A stretch of DNA of 64,000 nucleotides from assembly GCA_963797475.1 (NCBI GenBank), contig CAWCPR010000019.1, positions 62,001-126,000 of the forward strand, in the 5' to 3' direction. Numbering within the stretch: position 1 is the first letter of the stretch; each line of letters starts with the position of its first letter. A program made the translations under genes and the position numbers. Source of the stretch: CAWCPR01 sp963797475. Lineage in GTDB: Bacteria > Chloroflexota > Anaerolineae > Anaerolineales > UBA4823. The notes beneath the pieces are model-generated. The model did no database searches. It was given only the letters and a program-made list of their open reading frames with translations, and was not told the origin of the DNA. Of this stretch, positions 19,568-28,932 are shown one piece after another.

Positions 19568-21041
19568 CCTGCTATTCATTCCAAGTGCTGTCCTGTATTT
19601 GATTGTCGTAGGCCTGCTTTTCATCTACGGCTTCAACTTCTTTTATCTGACCTTCATCACTTTACGCATGGGAAAACAAGTTCAATCCGTGCCCGAGATA
19701 ACCGACTGGCCGCGTGTTACCGTTCAGCTTCCAATTTTCAACGAGCTGTACGTCACAAGGCGCTTGATCCAGGCAGCCGTAAATTTGGATTACCCCCGAC
19801 ATCTTCTCGAAATCCAGGTACTTGACGATTCAACCGACGAAACCGTCGGTATCGTCCGTGATTTGGTAGAGGAATTCCGCCAAAAAGGCATTAACATCCA
19901 TCATTTGCATCGAGAAAACCGGCAGGGGTTTAAGGCTGGGGCATTGGCGCATGGCTTAGAAAGCGCCGACGGTGAATTCCTGGCGATCTTTGACGCCGAT
20001 TTCATCCCTGGCGCCAATTTCCTGACCCGCTCCCTGCCGTTTTTCCTGGACAGCAAAGTTGGTTTTGTCCAGGCTCGTTGGGGGCACGCCAACCGCAATT
20101 ACTCATTCTTGACATTTTTGCAGTCTCTGGCAATCGACGCTCACTTTATGGTGGAACAATTCGCGCGCAGCCAGGTTGGATTTTGGTTCAACTTTAACGG
20201 AACAGCCGGCGTTTGGAGAAAAACCGCCATTCTCGATGCCGGCGGCTGGACCTTTGAAACTTTAACCGAAGACCTGGATCTATCCTACCGCGCTTTTTTC
20301 CATGGATGGAAGGCCATTTACGTACGAGATCTCGAAGTGCCCGCCGAGCTGCCGGTAAGTTTTAGCGCATATCGCCGCCAACAGCACCGTTGGGCGCGTG
20401 GCAGCCTGGAGTGCGCTATTAAATTTATCCCGAAAGTCTGGGGAGAAACCATCCCCACCATCCAAAAGATCGAAGCGACACTCCATTTGACCGGGTATGC
20501 TGTGCATTTGCTTCTGTGCGCACTGGTTTTTCTTTATCCCCTGATCCTAATTTTATCGATCCGGTATGCCAGTTTGATATCGTTGTTTGGGATTGCATTT
20601 CTTTTCAATGCGACGGCATTCGCGCCGACGATCTTCTTCATGGTCGCTCAGCAGCAATTAGGCCAACGCTGGTGGCAGAAAATGCCGGTGCTCCTCTTCA
20701 TCTCAGCCCTCGGCGCGGGTATGATGCTGAACACGCTGCGCGCGGCCCTGGAAATCCTTCGCTTTAAAACCCCCACCTTCGAACGTACGCCAAAATATGG
20801 AATCGTCGAGAAAAAACAAAACTGGACGCGCCGCCGTTATCAATTGAAGCTTGACCCAATCGTCTTTTTTGAGATTGGTTTCGCAATGTTTAATTTATCT
20901 ACCGTATTTCTGGCTTTTCATCTTCACAATTGGGTCATCGCATTGTATTCGGCAATTTTTTGCTGTGGCCTTTTGTTTACTTCTGGCGCAACCATTTTTC
21001 AGACGGTTGCTATCTGGCTAGCGCAGTTGCGCGCGGCTTGA
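19560..21041 (+). CDS. Membrane-bound processive GT2 glycosyltransferase
   Basis: I chose ATG 19560, inside the end of the preceding gene, giving 493 residues that begin with a membrane helix. The cytoplasmic GT-A domain has the processive GT2 motifs: EIQVLDDSTDET, FDADFIPG (DxD), TEDLDLSYRA and QQHRWARGS (QxxRW). At least four hydrophobic helices follow the catalytic domain. This layout matches cellulose/glucomannan synthase-like enzymes that polymerise and export a beta-linked glycan. The product is unknown. The tight overlap with the ligase gene suggests a shared function. Confidence 0.92.
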   Translation: MLDLLFIPSAVLYLIVVGLLFIYGFNFFYLTFITLRMGKQVQSVPEITDWPRVTVQLPIFNELYVTRRLIQAAVNLDYPRHLLEIQVLDDSTDETVGIVRDLVEEFRQKGINIHHLHRENRQGFKAGALAHGLESADGEFLAIFDADFIPGANFLTRSLPFFLDSKVGFVQARWGHANRNYSFLTFLQSLAIDAHFMVEQFARSQVGFWFNFNGTAGVWRKTAILDAGGWTFETLTEDLDLSYRAFFHGWKAIYVRDLEVPAELPVSFSAYRRQQHRWARGSLECAIKFIPKVWGETIPTIQKIEATLHLTGYAVHLLLCALVFLYPLILILSIRYASLISLFGIAFLFNATAFAPTIFFMVAQQQLGQRWWQKMPVLLFISALGAGMMLNTLRAALEILRFKTPTFERTPKYGIVEKKQNWTRRRYQLKLDPIVFFEIGFAMFNLSTVFLAFHLHNWVIALYSAIFCCGLLFTSGATIFQTVAIWLAQLRAA

Positions 21042-21056
21042 TCGAGGACGGTAAAT

Positions 21057-22076
21057 TTGAACGCAGAAAACTTTGACATCAGCGTGGCGTCTAAAGCGGA
21101 CATCCAGATTTTTTCACCCTCCTACAATCGAAACCTGCAAATCAGGCTGGCTTCATGGTTGGCGGTTGCATATGCAGATATATTTGATTATCCGCTGACT
21201 GCCGCTGAAATTCAGCGCGGCCTGGTCGGCATGGCTGCATCCTTGGAAGAGATCGATCAAGTATTGTCCTCTCCAAAAATGAGTTCGATTTATTTGCAAA
21301 AGCAACAGGGTTTCTACACGCTGCCCGGTCGAGAACAAATCATTTCCACCCGCCAACGCAGGGCTGAGGTCGCCTCAATCCTGTGGCCCCAGGCCCTCCA
21401 CTATGGTCGTATCTTATCCTCATTGCCTTACGTCCGCATGGTTGCCATCACTGGAGCCCTGGCTGTAAATAACGTAGAGCCAGGCGCAGATATTGACTAT
21501 TTGATCGTGACCCAATCCGGGCGTTTGTGGCTTTGCCGGGCGATTACTATTCTTGTGGTCCGTTGGGCGGCGCTGAAAAGGATCGTCATTTGTCCGAATT
21601 ACTTCCTGACAGAAGACGCGCTGCGCCACCCGAATGAAAACCTTTACACCGCTCATGAGCTTACCCAGATGATCCCTCTTAATAACATGAGCATTTACTT
21701 GAGAATGCGATTCTTGAACCGCTGGACAAACGATTTCTTACCCAATTCCTGGGATCCCCCAGGTAAAATAGAAATCCAACCCCAAATTGAGGTTTTGAAC
21801 CGGTTCAAGAGAAAAGTGGAGCGAGCTTTGAATTTCCCTTCCATCGATTGGTTGGAGCGTTGGGAAATGGAAAGGAAAATCGTCCGGTTCAACCACCAGA
21901 AAGGGATCCCGGAGGAGGCAGCCTTTTGTAAAGATTGGTGCAAGGGGCATATAGATGGTCACCAACAGCGTGCACTGGCTGCATTTTCTCAGCGCAAGCT
22001 TTCTATGCCCTCTGGCCTGTTCAATTTGGTGCAGGAATTGCCGCCGGCTTATCCAACAGGATCGGATGATGTGTGA
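21057..22076 (+). CDS. Nucleotidyltransferase-like protein of polysaccharide locus
   Basis: This 339-residue protein starts with TTG at 21057, supported by GAGG eight bases upstream. A winged-helix-like N-terminal part (LAVAYADIFDYPLTAAEI) precedes a segment ITGALAVNNVEPGADIDYLI, which has the G-S/A and D-x-D pattern of the pol-beta-type minimal nucleotidyltransferases. The rest is charged and unrecognised. It lies 15 bp after the membrane GT2 gene and overlaps the radical SAM gene, so all are co-transcribed. The assignment rests on one motif, and the substrate is unknown. Confidence 0.6.
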   Translation: MNAENFDISVASKADIQIFSPSYNRNLQIRLASWLAVAYADIFDYPLTAAEIQRGLVGMAASLEEIDQVLSSPKMSSIYLQKQQGFYTLPGREQIISTRQRRAEVASILWPQALHYGRILSSLPYVRMVAITGALAVNNVEPGADIDYLIVTQSGRLWLCRAITILVVRWAALKRIVICPNYFLTEDALRHPNENLYTAHELTQMIPLNNMSIYLRMRFLNRWTNDFLPNSWDPPGKIEIQPQIEVLNRFKRKVERALNFPSIDWLERWEMERKIVRFNHQKGIPEEAAFCKDWCKGHIDGHQQRALAAFSQRKLSMPSGLFNLVQELPPAYPTGSDDV

Positions 22077-23673
22077 AGTCCTTTTCGGCCAATCCTACTA
22101 CTTACGCTTCGACCCCAAATTATGGCAAGCGATGCAGCCTTACCCTCCTCTGGGTACGCTGTACGCTGCCGGTTATTTGCGCGCCCGCAGCTACCAGGTG
22201 GCATTATTCGACGCTATGCTGGCCGAATCCGAAGATCAGTGGGCTCAGGCTCTCGACCAGCATCGGCCCAAATTTGCCGTTCTATTTGAGGATAATTTTA
22301 ATTATCTTTCAAAAATGTGCTTGCTGCGAATGCGCAGCGCTGCGTTTAATATGATCCGGATGGCGCACCATCGTGGTTGCACGGTCATCGTTGGGGGCGC
22401 AGATGCCAGCGATCATTATAAAAACTACCTTGAGCACGGAGCGGACTACATTCTCATCGGCGAAGGAGAGATCACTCTGGGTGAACTTTTGGATCGCCTT
22501 ACCGGTCGTAACAATGTGCCGTTGGATTCGATCCCGGGATTGGCTTTCGCCGCCGTTAAAAATCCCTGGCAAGGCGAAGACGTTTTGCAGGTGGCAACTA
22601 CCCCCCGGCGGCCTGACTTTACCCGGCTCGATGATCTACCCTTCCCTGCCTGGGATTTAGTGGATACAGCCCGCTACCGGGAGATCTGGACCAGGCGTCA
22701 TGGATATTATTCAATGAACATGGTGACCACTCGCGGCTGTCCGTTTCATTGCAATTGGTGCGCCAAGCCGATTTGGGGGCAGCGCTACAACAGCCGTAGC
22801 CCGGAAAATGTCGTCGCCGAGTTGAAGTGGCTGAAGGAGAATTACAAGCCGGATCATGTCTGGTTCGTCGATGATATCCTGGGTTTAAAACCGGGCTGGC
22901 TGCCCCGGTTTGCGGAATTGGTGAATTTGCAAAACGCGGGTTTACCCTTTAAATGTTTGAGCCGGGTAGATTTGCTTCTCCGTCCGGGGGAAATCTCAGC
23001 ATTGAAAAAGGCAGGCTGCCAAATAGTTTGGGTGGGAGCCGAATCGGGTTCGCAGCAGGTACTGAACGCGATGGACAAAGGCACGCAAGTCGCCCAAATC
23101 TACCAGGCCTCACGACTTCTACATGAATCCGGGATCCAGGTTGGTTTTTATCTACAATTCGGTTATCCCGGCGAATCTCGGCTAGATATTGAAAAGACTT
23201 TCCAGGTGGTGCGCGACTGCCGCCCGGATGACATCGGGATGTCTGTGTCTTACCCGCTCCCCGGGACGAAATTTTTCGATGCGGTCAAACAACAGCTCGG
23301 CTCTCGCCAAAACTGGGTTGATTCGTCCGATCTTGCCATGCTTTACCAGGGACCATTTTCCACCCAATTCTACCGGCAGTTACATGTCGTGCTGCACAAA
23401 GAATTCCGAAGCACGAAGGCCTTGGATCGAACCCGATCCTGGGATGGATCTCAAACAAAAGAAGAAGACCGAAAACGGCTTAGCTGGTTCGCCAAAGGTA
23501 CGCACAGGAATTTCCTGCGGGATGTCAGTTTATGGATATATTATCGCCTGACGTTAATCGTGGCCCGGCGCAAGCTTGCTAAACTGGAGAAATTGCCCCA
23601 ACAGGGACTGAAAATATCCCCTCAGCTTATGAGCCCAGAAGAGGCTGCAATGCCGTCGCCACAGACAGAATAA
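22066..23673 (+). CDS. B12-binding-domain radical SAM enzyme
   Basis: I start this at ATG 22066 (or 22069), overlapping the end of the preceding gene and behind AGGA, giving about 535 residues. The N-terminal 180 residues fit a cobalamin-binding fold (PYPPLGTLYAAGYLRA, IVGGADASDH, ADYILIGEGE). The radical SAM core follows with the cluster cysteines in TTRGCPFHCNWCAKP. Such enzymes (class B methylases and BchE-like) methylate or rearrange unreactive carbons using SAM and cobalamin. The position in a glycan locus suggests modification of a sugar, lipid carrier or antibiotic-like product. The substrate is unknown. Confidence 0.88.
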   Translation: MMCEVLFGQSYYLRFDPKLWQAMQPYPPLGTLYAAGYLRARSYQVALFDAMLAESEDQWAQALDQHRPKFAVLFEDNFNYLSKMCLLRMRSAAFNMIRMAHHRGCTVIVGGADASDHYKNYLEHGADYILIGEGEITLGELLDRLTGRNNVPLDSIPGLAFAAVKNPWQGEDVLQVATTPRRPDFTRLDDLPFPAWDLVDTARYREIWTRRHGYYSMNMVTTRGCPFHCNWCAKPIWGQRYNSRSPENVVAELKWLKENYKPDHVWFVDDILGLKPGWLPRFAELVNLQNAGLPFKCLSRVDLLLRPGEISALKKAGCQIVWVGAESGSQQVLNAMDKGTQVAQIYQASRLLHESGIQVGFYLQFGYPGESRLDIEKTFQVVRDCRPDDIGMSVSYPLPGTKFFDAVKQQLGSRQNWVDSSDLAMLYQGPFSTQFYRQLHVVLHKEFRSTKALDRTRSWDGSQTKEEDRKRLSWFAKGTHRNFLRDVSLWIYYRLTLIVARRKLAKLEKLPQQGLKISPQLMSPEEAAMPSPQTE

Positions 23674-23713
23674 CCCTTCAACCATCGTTTGCGGTTAGAA
23701 ATGGAAGCAGAAA

Positions 23714-24532
23714 GTGGACGATCAAATTACCAAAATCGCCGAAGCATTCTCACGCAAAGCCCTGGTGTATGACCAATTTGGTGAGGATCATACCAACCTG
23801 GATCGTATGCGCGCGGAGGTACACGCTCAGGCTGGCAGCTTCCTCAAGCCAGGAGACTGCATCCTAGAGCTGAATGCCGGGACAGGCGCAGATGCAGTCT
23901 ATTTCGCCAGGAAGGGTTATCGGGTCCATGCGATAGACATTGCTTCCGGTATGATCGCTCAAATTCAAGCGAAGGTTATCGATCACCAGCTCGAATCACG
24001 GATCACCGTGCAGCAATGCTCTTTCACCGATTTAAGCAAGGTCCAGGCTGGGCCATTTAACCTTATTCTTTCAAGTATGGGCGGTCTGAATTGCACCCAT
24101 GATCTGTCCATTGTAGCTCGAAACCTGGATGAACTCTTGCTACCAGGTGGCTACGCCGTCCTCGTCATCATGCCGCCCATATGTCCGTGGGAGCTGCTGC
24201 ACGTGCTGCGCGGGGATTTGCAGCCGGCCGCCCGGAGATTAGCCCGCGGCGGAAAGCTGGCGAAAGTCGAGGGGGTTTACTTTCTGACTTACTACTACCC
24301 ACCGGGCCAAGTCCGAAAGGCATTCGGGGATGATTATTCATTGGTCGACCTGCGCGGGTTATCCGTCTTCACTCCAACCGCTGACAATAAAGATTTTCCC
24401 CGCCGGCATCCCAGGCTTTACAATATCCTGAGGTGGGTTGACGATCGCGTCTGCGGTCACTGGCCTTTCAATCATTTCGGTGACTTTTTCATCCTGACAC
24501 TGCGCTATCTTCCGGGTGGCAAATGCAGATAG
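23714..24532 (+). CDS. Class I SAM-dependent methyltransferase
   Basis: This 272-residue Rossmann-fold methyltransferase starts at GTG 23714, just after a purine-rich GGAAG stretch. Motif I is ILELNAGTGADAVYFA, with the acidic ribose-binding end of strand 2 in VHAIDIASGM, and then ILSSMGGLN at the motif IV position. It overlaps the next methyltransferase gene by 10 bp. A substrate linked to the neighbouring radical SAM protein and glycan enzymes is plausible but not shown by the sequence. Confidence 0.85.
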   Translation: MDDQITKIAEAFSRKALVYDQFGEDHTNLDRMRAEVHAQAGSFLKPGDCILELNAGTGADAVYFARKGYRVHAIDIASGMIAQIQAKVIDHQLESRITVQQCSFTDLSKVQAGPFNLILSSMGGLNCTHDLSIVARNLDELLLPGGYAVLVIMPPICPWELLHVLRGDLQPAARRLARGGKLAKVEGVYFLTYYYPPGQVRKAFGDDYSLVDLRGLSVFTPTADNKDFPRRHPRLYNILRWVDDRVCGHWPFNHFGDFFILTLRYLPGGKCR

Positions 24533-25467
24533 TAAATCTCTCTCCTGAACCTTTTGCATTTGCATGTCCGGTTTGTGGCGAGTTGCTGGCACAAATATCT
24601 CCGGATTTATTGATTTGCCAGAACGAGGGAATGGAATATCCCTTGCAAAATGGGATTTGGCGCCTCCTGCCTCCCGATCGCGCTGCTTATTTCCAGCAAT
24701 TTATCCGGGAATATGAAACAATTCGCCGGCTCGAAGGGCGTGGATCGGATGACTCGCAATTTTATCGATCCCTTCCGGAAAAAGACCTGAGCGGCCGGTT
24801 TGTCGAACACTGGAAGATACGGGCGAAAAGCTACCGGACCCTGATTCGCTGCCTTGGTTTGCCGTCTAAATCTGGACAACCATGGTCGCTCAAAATTTTA
24901 GACCTGGGCGCCGGGAACGGATGGCTCTCCTATCGCCTGTCGCGCTTTGGTTGTCAGGTTGCGGCTGTTGATCTTCACACCAATGAGTATGACGGCCTGG
25001 GTGCAGCCAGGCACTACGACTGTGATTTCACCCGGGTGCAGGCAGAGTTCGATCGCCTTCCATTTGCAAGCCAGCAAGTCGACCTGGTGATATTCAACGC
25101 CTCCCTTCATTACTCACTGGATTACTGCCAAACCCTTCAAGAATCTTTTCGAGTCTTGAAGGCCGGCGGAAAGGTGATCATACTGGATTCTCCGCTTTAT
25201 CGAAATCCTTCCAGCGGACAGCAGATGGTCGCCGAGCGAGAAAATGCTTTTACTCGCCAGTTCGGTTTCCCTTCCAATGCGCTTCCCAGTGAAAATTACC
25301 TGACTTATCGACAACTCGAGGAATTGGCCATCCCTTTCCATTTAAAGTGGAAGGTAATTAAACCCTTTTATAGCTTGAATTGGTCGCTGCAACCCTGGAT
25401 CGCGCGCTTGAAAGGACAGCGCGAGCCTGCCAGTTTTGCCTTATTGTTTGCCGAGCAGATTACATGA
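24523..25467 (+). CDS. Methyltransferase with N-terminal Trm112-like zinc ribbon
   Basis: This 314-residue protein begins with a Trm112-like module, CPVCGELLAQISPDLLIC then PLQNGIWRLL, where two CxxC-type cysteines plus a later one could bind zinc. From about residue 120 it has a class I methyltransferase domain: ILDLGAGNGWLSYRLS (motif I), AAVDLHTNEYDG, and FNASLHYSLD at the active-site strand. The methyltransferase is thus likely SAM-dependent. Its start overlaps the preceding gene and its stop overlaps the flippase start (ATGA), so it is in the middle of a coupled operon. Confidence 0.85.
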   Translation: MQIVNLSPEPFAFACPVCGELLAQISPDLLICQNEGMEYPLQNGIWRLLPPDRAAYFQQFIREYETIRRLEGRGSDDSQFYRSLPEKDLSGRFVEHWKIRAKSYRTLIRCLGLPSKSGQPWSLKILDLGAGNGWLSYRLSRFGCQVAAVDLHTNEYDGLGAARHYDCDFTRVQAEFDRLPFASQQVDLVIFNASLHYSLDYCQTLQESFRVLKAGGKVIILDSPLYRNPSSGQQMVAERENAFTRQFGFPSNALPSENYLTYRQLEELAIPFHLKWKVIKPFYSLNWSLQPWIARLKGQREPASFALLFAEQIT

Positions 25468-26849
25468 ATAATGAGCAATTTGGCAAGTCGCAGTGGATCA
25501 AGTTGATCGAGCAGGCAGCAATACCTCACCCGATCGCCTTAAACGCCTTGTGGTTGATCCTCGGGCGTGTGGGAAGTCAAATCCTGGCGATCGCCTTCAC
25601 CATCCTGGTCGCTCGTTCTATTGGATCAGCCGGTTTAGGCCAATATGCGTTTATGGCCAGCCTCATCTTCATTGGAAATATTATTTCAACCTTTGGAATG
25701 GATACACTTCTCATCCGTGAGGTGGCAGCCCGCCGTTCGGCCGGTTCATTTTCACTGGGGTCAGCCCTCTGGGTCCAACTGATCTGGTCCGCATTTTTAA
25801 TCAGCCTGGTTTTCTTTTTTGCCGGTCGTTTGCCCAATCAAACGATTTCATCCGTCACGGCGCTGAGAATTTTCAGTTTTTCCTTGCTCCCGCTAGCGTT
25901 TTTCACAGTGTTCAGCGCGGTTCTGCGGGCTTTTGAACGGATGGATTTATACCTGGTTGCCAACCTGGTGACTTCCGCGTCTCAAACGCTGGGAGTGTTT
26001 ATTCTTTTTCGGTTCCACTTCGGCCTGGTGGGCGTCGCCTGGGCGCTGCTCAGCGCCCAAATAATCGGATCGGCGGCAGCCGCCGGCCTTTGTGTTCGCG
26101 GCTTGCCGCAAATCAAGATAACTTTTATTTCCTCTTTCAACGCGTTGGTGAATGCTTTTCGGATGGGTTTTTCCTTCGCCCTTCTGGCGATCGTCGCCGT
26201 AATTTACCAACGCTTTGCCATCATTGCATTAACTTTTCTCACAACGAACCAGGCTGTCGGCTGGTATTCCGCTGCCGGTCGCGTGATCGAAGCTTCCAGG
26301 TTCGCACATTACGCCATCTTAGGAGCGCTTTTCCCGGTGTTATCAAACCAAAACCATTGGAGGGTAAGCCTGGGTCAGGAAATCACAAAGGAACGATCAA
26401 AATTTGTTTCCCGGGCTGTATTTGTGGTACTTTTGCTTTTCAGCCTGGGTCTCGTGGTTTGCATCCAGTTGGTCGCCAGCCCGCTGATCGTGTTATTATT
26501 TGGAACGAGTTATCTTCCAGCAATCCTGGTTTTGAAGGTTTTGGTCTGGAGTTTGGTGCCATACACTCTTTCTGCAATCCTATCCCTGGATTTAGTAACC
26601 AGAGGTCGCGAAAAAACCGTATTAACGGCCTCAATAATGGCGTTGGTCTTTTCTGTTCCATTCTATTCCCTGATGATCCACACTTATGGTCTGGTTGGGG
26701 CTGGTCTTGCAACCGTGTTTATTGAGGTGTTTCAAGCCCTTCTACTGATTCTTTTTTCAAAAATAGGTCTCAAACCAGAGCTGAGCGGAAATCTATCCCC
26801 GGCTGTAATCGAGAAGGATGCCTATGGGAATACCGAACTTTCCCGCTAA
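25464..26849 (+). CDS. Wzx-type polysaccharide flippase
   Basis: Starting at ATG 25464 (ATGA overlap with the preceding stop) gives 461 residues with 12 or more predicted hydrophobic helices. The pattern fits the MATE-like polysaccharide transport family: an N-terminal LARSIGSAGLGQYAFMASL segment, an early TLLIREVA and a later YSAAGRVIEASRF. Such proteins flip lipid-linked oligosaccharides to the outer face of the membrane, where the O-antigen ligase/polymerase in this locus would act. The next gene begins 32 bp before its end. Confidence 0.9.
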   Translation: MNNEQFGKSQWIKLIEQAAIPHPIALNALWLILGRVGSQILAIAFTILVARSIGSAGLGQYAFMASLIFIGNIISTFGMDTLLIREVAARRSAGSFSLGSALWVQLIWSAFLISLVFFFAGRLPNQTISSVTALRIFSFSLLPLAFFTVFSAVLRAFERMDLYLVANLVTSASQTLGVFILFRFHFGLVGVAWALLSAQIIGSAAAAGLCVRGLPQIKITFISSFNALVNAFRMGFSFALLAIVAVIYQRFAIIALTFLTTNQAVGWYSAAGRVIEASRFAHYAILGALFPVLSNQNHWRVSLGQEITKERSKFVSRAVFVVLLLFSLGLVVCIQLVASPLIVLLFGTSYLPAILVLKVLVWSLVPYTLSAILSLDLVTRGREKTVLTASIMALVFSVPFYSLMIHTYGLVGAGLATVFIEVFQALLLILFSKIGLKPELSGNLSPAVIEKDAYGNTELSR

Positions 26850-27612
26850 ATACAAAAGCCGGCCATTGTTTACTGCCGCCGAGAAACGCTCGCGCTCTGC
26901 CCGCGCAGTCCGGCAAGCTCCAATCGACGTCCCCGAACGGATGATCTTTTGCTACCAACCATCCTTGCTACACTGGATTACTAAAACGCACAAAGTAAGA
27001 GCGATAAATGGCTTTTTGGGGGAATGCTATTTGTTGAAAGACACGCCAAAGCCTGTTGCCGTCGCCGGCAATTTTGGCATCGGCTCGCCAGTAGCCGTTG
27101 TTCTCCTGGAAGAATATGTCGCTTCCGGGATGAGTGTGTTGGTCAGTCTCGGTCTGGCTGGCGGTCTGAAAGATGGTCTTCAAGCAGGCGATTTGGTTTT
27201 ATGCGATCGTGCAATCCGGGACGAAGGCACTTCTTATCATTACCTTCCACCTAATAAGTTCGCAAATGCGTCTCCAATGGTCACAAGCCAACTTTACCAA
27301 TCGATGCAAGACATGCACCTTCCATTCCTACAGGGGACAAGCTGGACGACGGACGCGCCTTATCGCGAAACCTGTGATGAAGCCGTTCAATTCCGGCGAG
27401 ATGGGGTATTAACGGTAGAAATGGAAGCATCGGGGTTGTTCGCCGCCGGAGAAGCATTGGGTACATCCGTTGGGGCAGCTTTTTCGATAGCAGACTCTCT
27501 GGAATCCAGCAGCACAGGGATCCGTTGGCGTCTAAATTTCGACACGAAGAGAAGTCTGTTTCGTTTAAACGAGCTGTTCTCTGTGGCTATCGCCGCTCTC
27601 TCGAACCTTTGA
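26818..27612 (+). CDS. Nucleoside phosphorylase-superfamily protein
   Basis: This 264-residue protein is of the PNP/UDP phosphorylase superfamily, which cleaves nucleosides with phosphate (or hydrolyses related N-glycosides). Visible features are VAVAGNFGIGSPVAVVLLEEY, SLGLAGGLKDGLQAGDLVLC (the glycine-rich phosphate/ribose region) and LTVEMEASGLFAAGEALG, the conserved Met-Glu substrate motif. About 40 basic N-terminal residues precede the fold; the start is ATG 26818 with GAGAAGG upstream, or ATG 26824. Finding it between a flippase and a glycosyltransferase is unusual. It may salvage nucleoside moieties but may equally be a passenger. Confidence 0.85.
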   Translation: MPMGIPNFPAKYKSRPLFTAAEKRSRSARAVRQAPIDVPERMIFCYQPSLLHWITKTHKVRAINGFLGECYLLKDTPKPVAVAGNFGIGSPVAVVLLEEYVASGMSVLVSLGLAGGLKDGLQAGDLVLCDRAIRDEGTSYHYLPPNKFANASPMVTSQLYQSMQDMHLPFLQGTSWTTDAPYRETCDEAVQFRRDGVLTVEMEASGLFAAGEALGTSVGAAFSIADSLESSSTGIRWRLNFDTKRSLFRLNELFSVAIAALSNL

Positions 27613-27616
27613 AAAC

Positions 27617-28432
27617 ATGCAGCCAGCCGTTGTAGTTTGCGCCTACAACCGTCCACAAGCCCTGGCCCGGCTCTTGGCTTCGCTCAATAGCGCTCAATAT
27701 CCCCCCAATGCTAAGATACGCCTGCATATCTCAATAGACCGGTCAGAGATTGGCATTTCTCAAGAAGTTCTGCAAATTGCAGAGCAGTTCAACTGGAACT
27801 ATGGTGAAAAAATCGTCGCTCCTCAAGGCCATCACCTGGGATTGGTGGAGCATATCAACTTCTGCGGTGGGCTAAGTCAGGAGTACGGGCAGATCATCCT
27901 GCTGGAAGATGACCTGTTTGTTTCGAATTCCTTCTATGGATTTGCCGCGCAAGCTTTAGAATTCTATTGCGCGGATGAGTATATTGCAGGCATCTCATTG
28001 TATGGCCTGGGGTTTAATGGCTATACGCATAACCCATTTATCCCTATTCACGACGGATCCGATATCTTCTTCTTGCAAATCCCCTACACCCAGGGCCAGG
28101 CCTTCACTTCCAGGCAATGGTCGCAATTCCTTTCCTGGCAGGCAGCCTCGAATATCCTCGTCTCTGCAGAAGACAAGATCCACGAGATGTTCCTGGACTT
28201 CAACGCTGAAGACTGGTTTCCTGCCCGCACAAAATACCTGATCGAGACCGGGCGATTTTTTGTTTTCCCGCGCGTTTCACTCGTGACCGGTTTTGGCGAC
28301 GCCGGCACTCATTTCACTCGAAAATCCTCGTATTTCCAGGTCCCATTGGAATTCAATAAGAAGTGTTTCTCTCTCGACACTCTGGAAGATTCTATTGCGG
28401 TCTATGATTTCATTTTACGAGATCCTGCCTGA
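27617..28432 (+). CDS. GT-A fold glycosyltransferase with EDD motif
   Basis: This 271-residue protein starts VVVCAYNRPQALARLLASL, the typical opening of GT2-like transferases, and carries ILLEDDLFVSNSFYGFAAQA, an E-D-D metal/donor motif like that of the GNT-I/GT13-type enzymes. Further aromatic-rich segments (QWSQFLSW, AEDWFPARTKYLIETG) have no motif I can name. It sits 4 bp after the phosphorylase and probably transfers a sugar in the same pathway. Donor and acceptor are unknown. Confidence 0.82.
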   Translation: MQPAVVVCAYNRPQALARLLASLNSAQYPPNAKIRLHISIDRSEIGISQEVLQIAEQFNWNYGEKIVAPQGHHLGLVEHINFCGGLSQEYGQIILLEDDLFVSNSFYGFAAQALEFYCADEYIAGISLYGLGFNGYTHNPFIPIHDGSDIFFLQIPYTQGQAFTSRQWSQFLSWQAASNILVSAEDKIHEMFLDFNAEDWFPARTKYLIETGRFFVFPRVSLVTGFGDAGTHFTRKSSYFQVPLEFNKKCFSLDTLEDSIAVYDFILRDPA

Positions 28433-28832
28433 CCGGCTGGATCGATTGGTGTCCACTTTTAGAGGGGCTGCTTACGAAGTCGATTTAAATGGGACAAAAT
28501 CAAGGAGGATCCTGGGGATGGACCCTAAAGCCGAATTCATCCTGACAACAAGGCGCAGCCATTCCCCAATCTTTACTTTTTCAAAGACGATGCGGCCCCT
28601 TGAGGCTAACGTCATTGAGGCAATTGCCGGGGATGAGATTTCCTTTTGCCGAAAAGAGAGCCTGGATTGGACCTGGCTGGCGAACCTCGCATTACAAAAG
28701 GGCAACCTGGGTTATTTTGACCGCAGCCAGGCGCTAAGCCGTCGTCTTAAAGATAAAATTTCTGATCCTGGACCTCCTGACCCGCCTGGGTCTATGGCGC
28801 GAGCATTAAGCCCTGGTTCGAACAAAAGATGA
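28404..28832 (+). CDS. Hypothetical protein
   Basis: This frame of about 142 residues, starting at ATG 28404 within the last 29 bases of the preceding glycosyltransferase gene, is the only sizeable open frame here. The central part (about residues 10-120) has protein-like composition with no motif I recognise. The C-terminal end is proline-rich and less convincing. No clear ribosome site precedes the start, but the overlap would allow translational coupling. It could be a small modifying protein of the locus or a chance frame. Confidence 0.4.
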   Translation: MISFYEILPDRLDRLVSTFRGAAYEVDLNGTKSRRILGMDPKAEFILTTRRSHSPIFTFSKTMRPLEANVIEAIAGDEISFCRKESLDWTWLANLALQKGNLGYFDRSQALSRRLKDKISDPGPPDPPGSMARALSPGSNKR

Positions 28833-28932
28833 AGAAATGCTTGCATGACAAGTCAAAGGGGAGATTAATTTACTTCCGATCTGATATACTAATCGATGAT
28901 GCTTTTCGCCATCTGAATGAAAAGGTTGGGAT

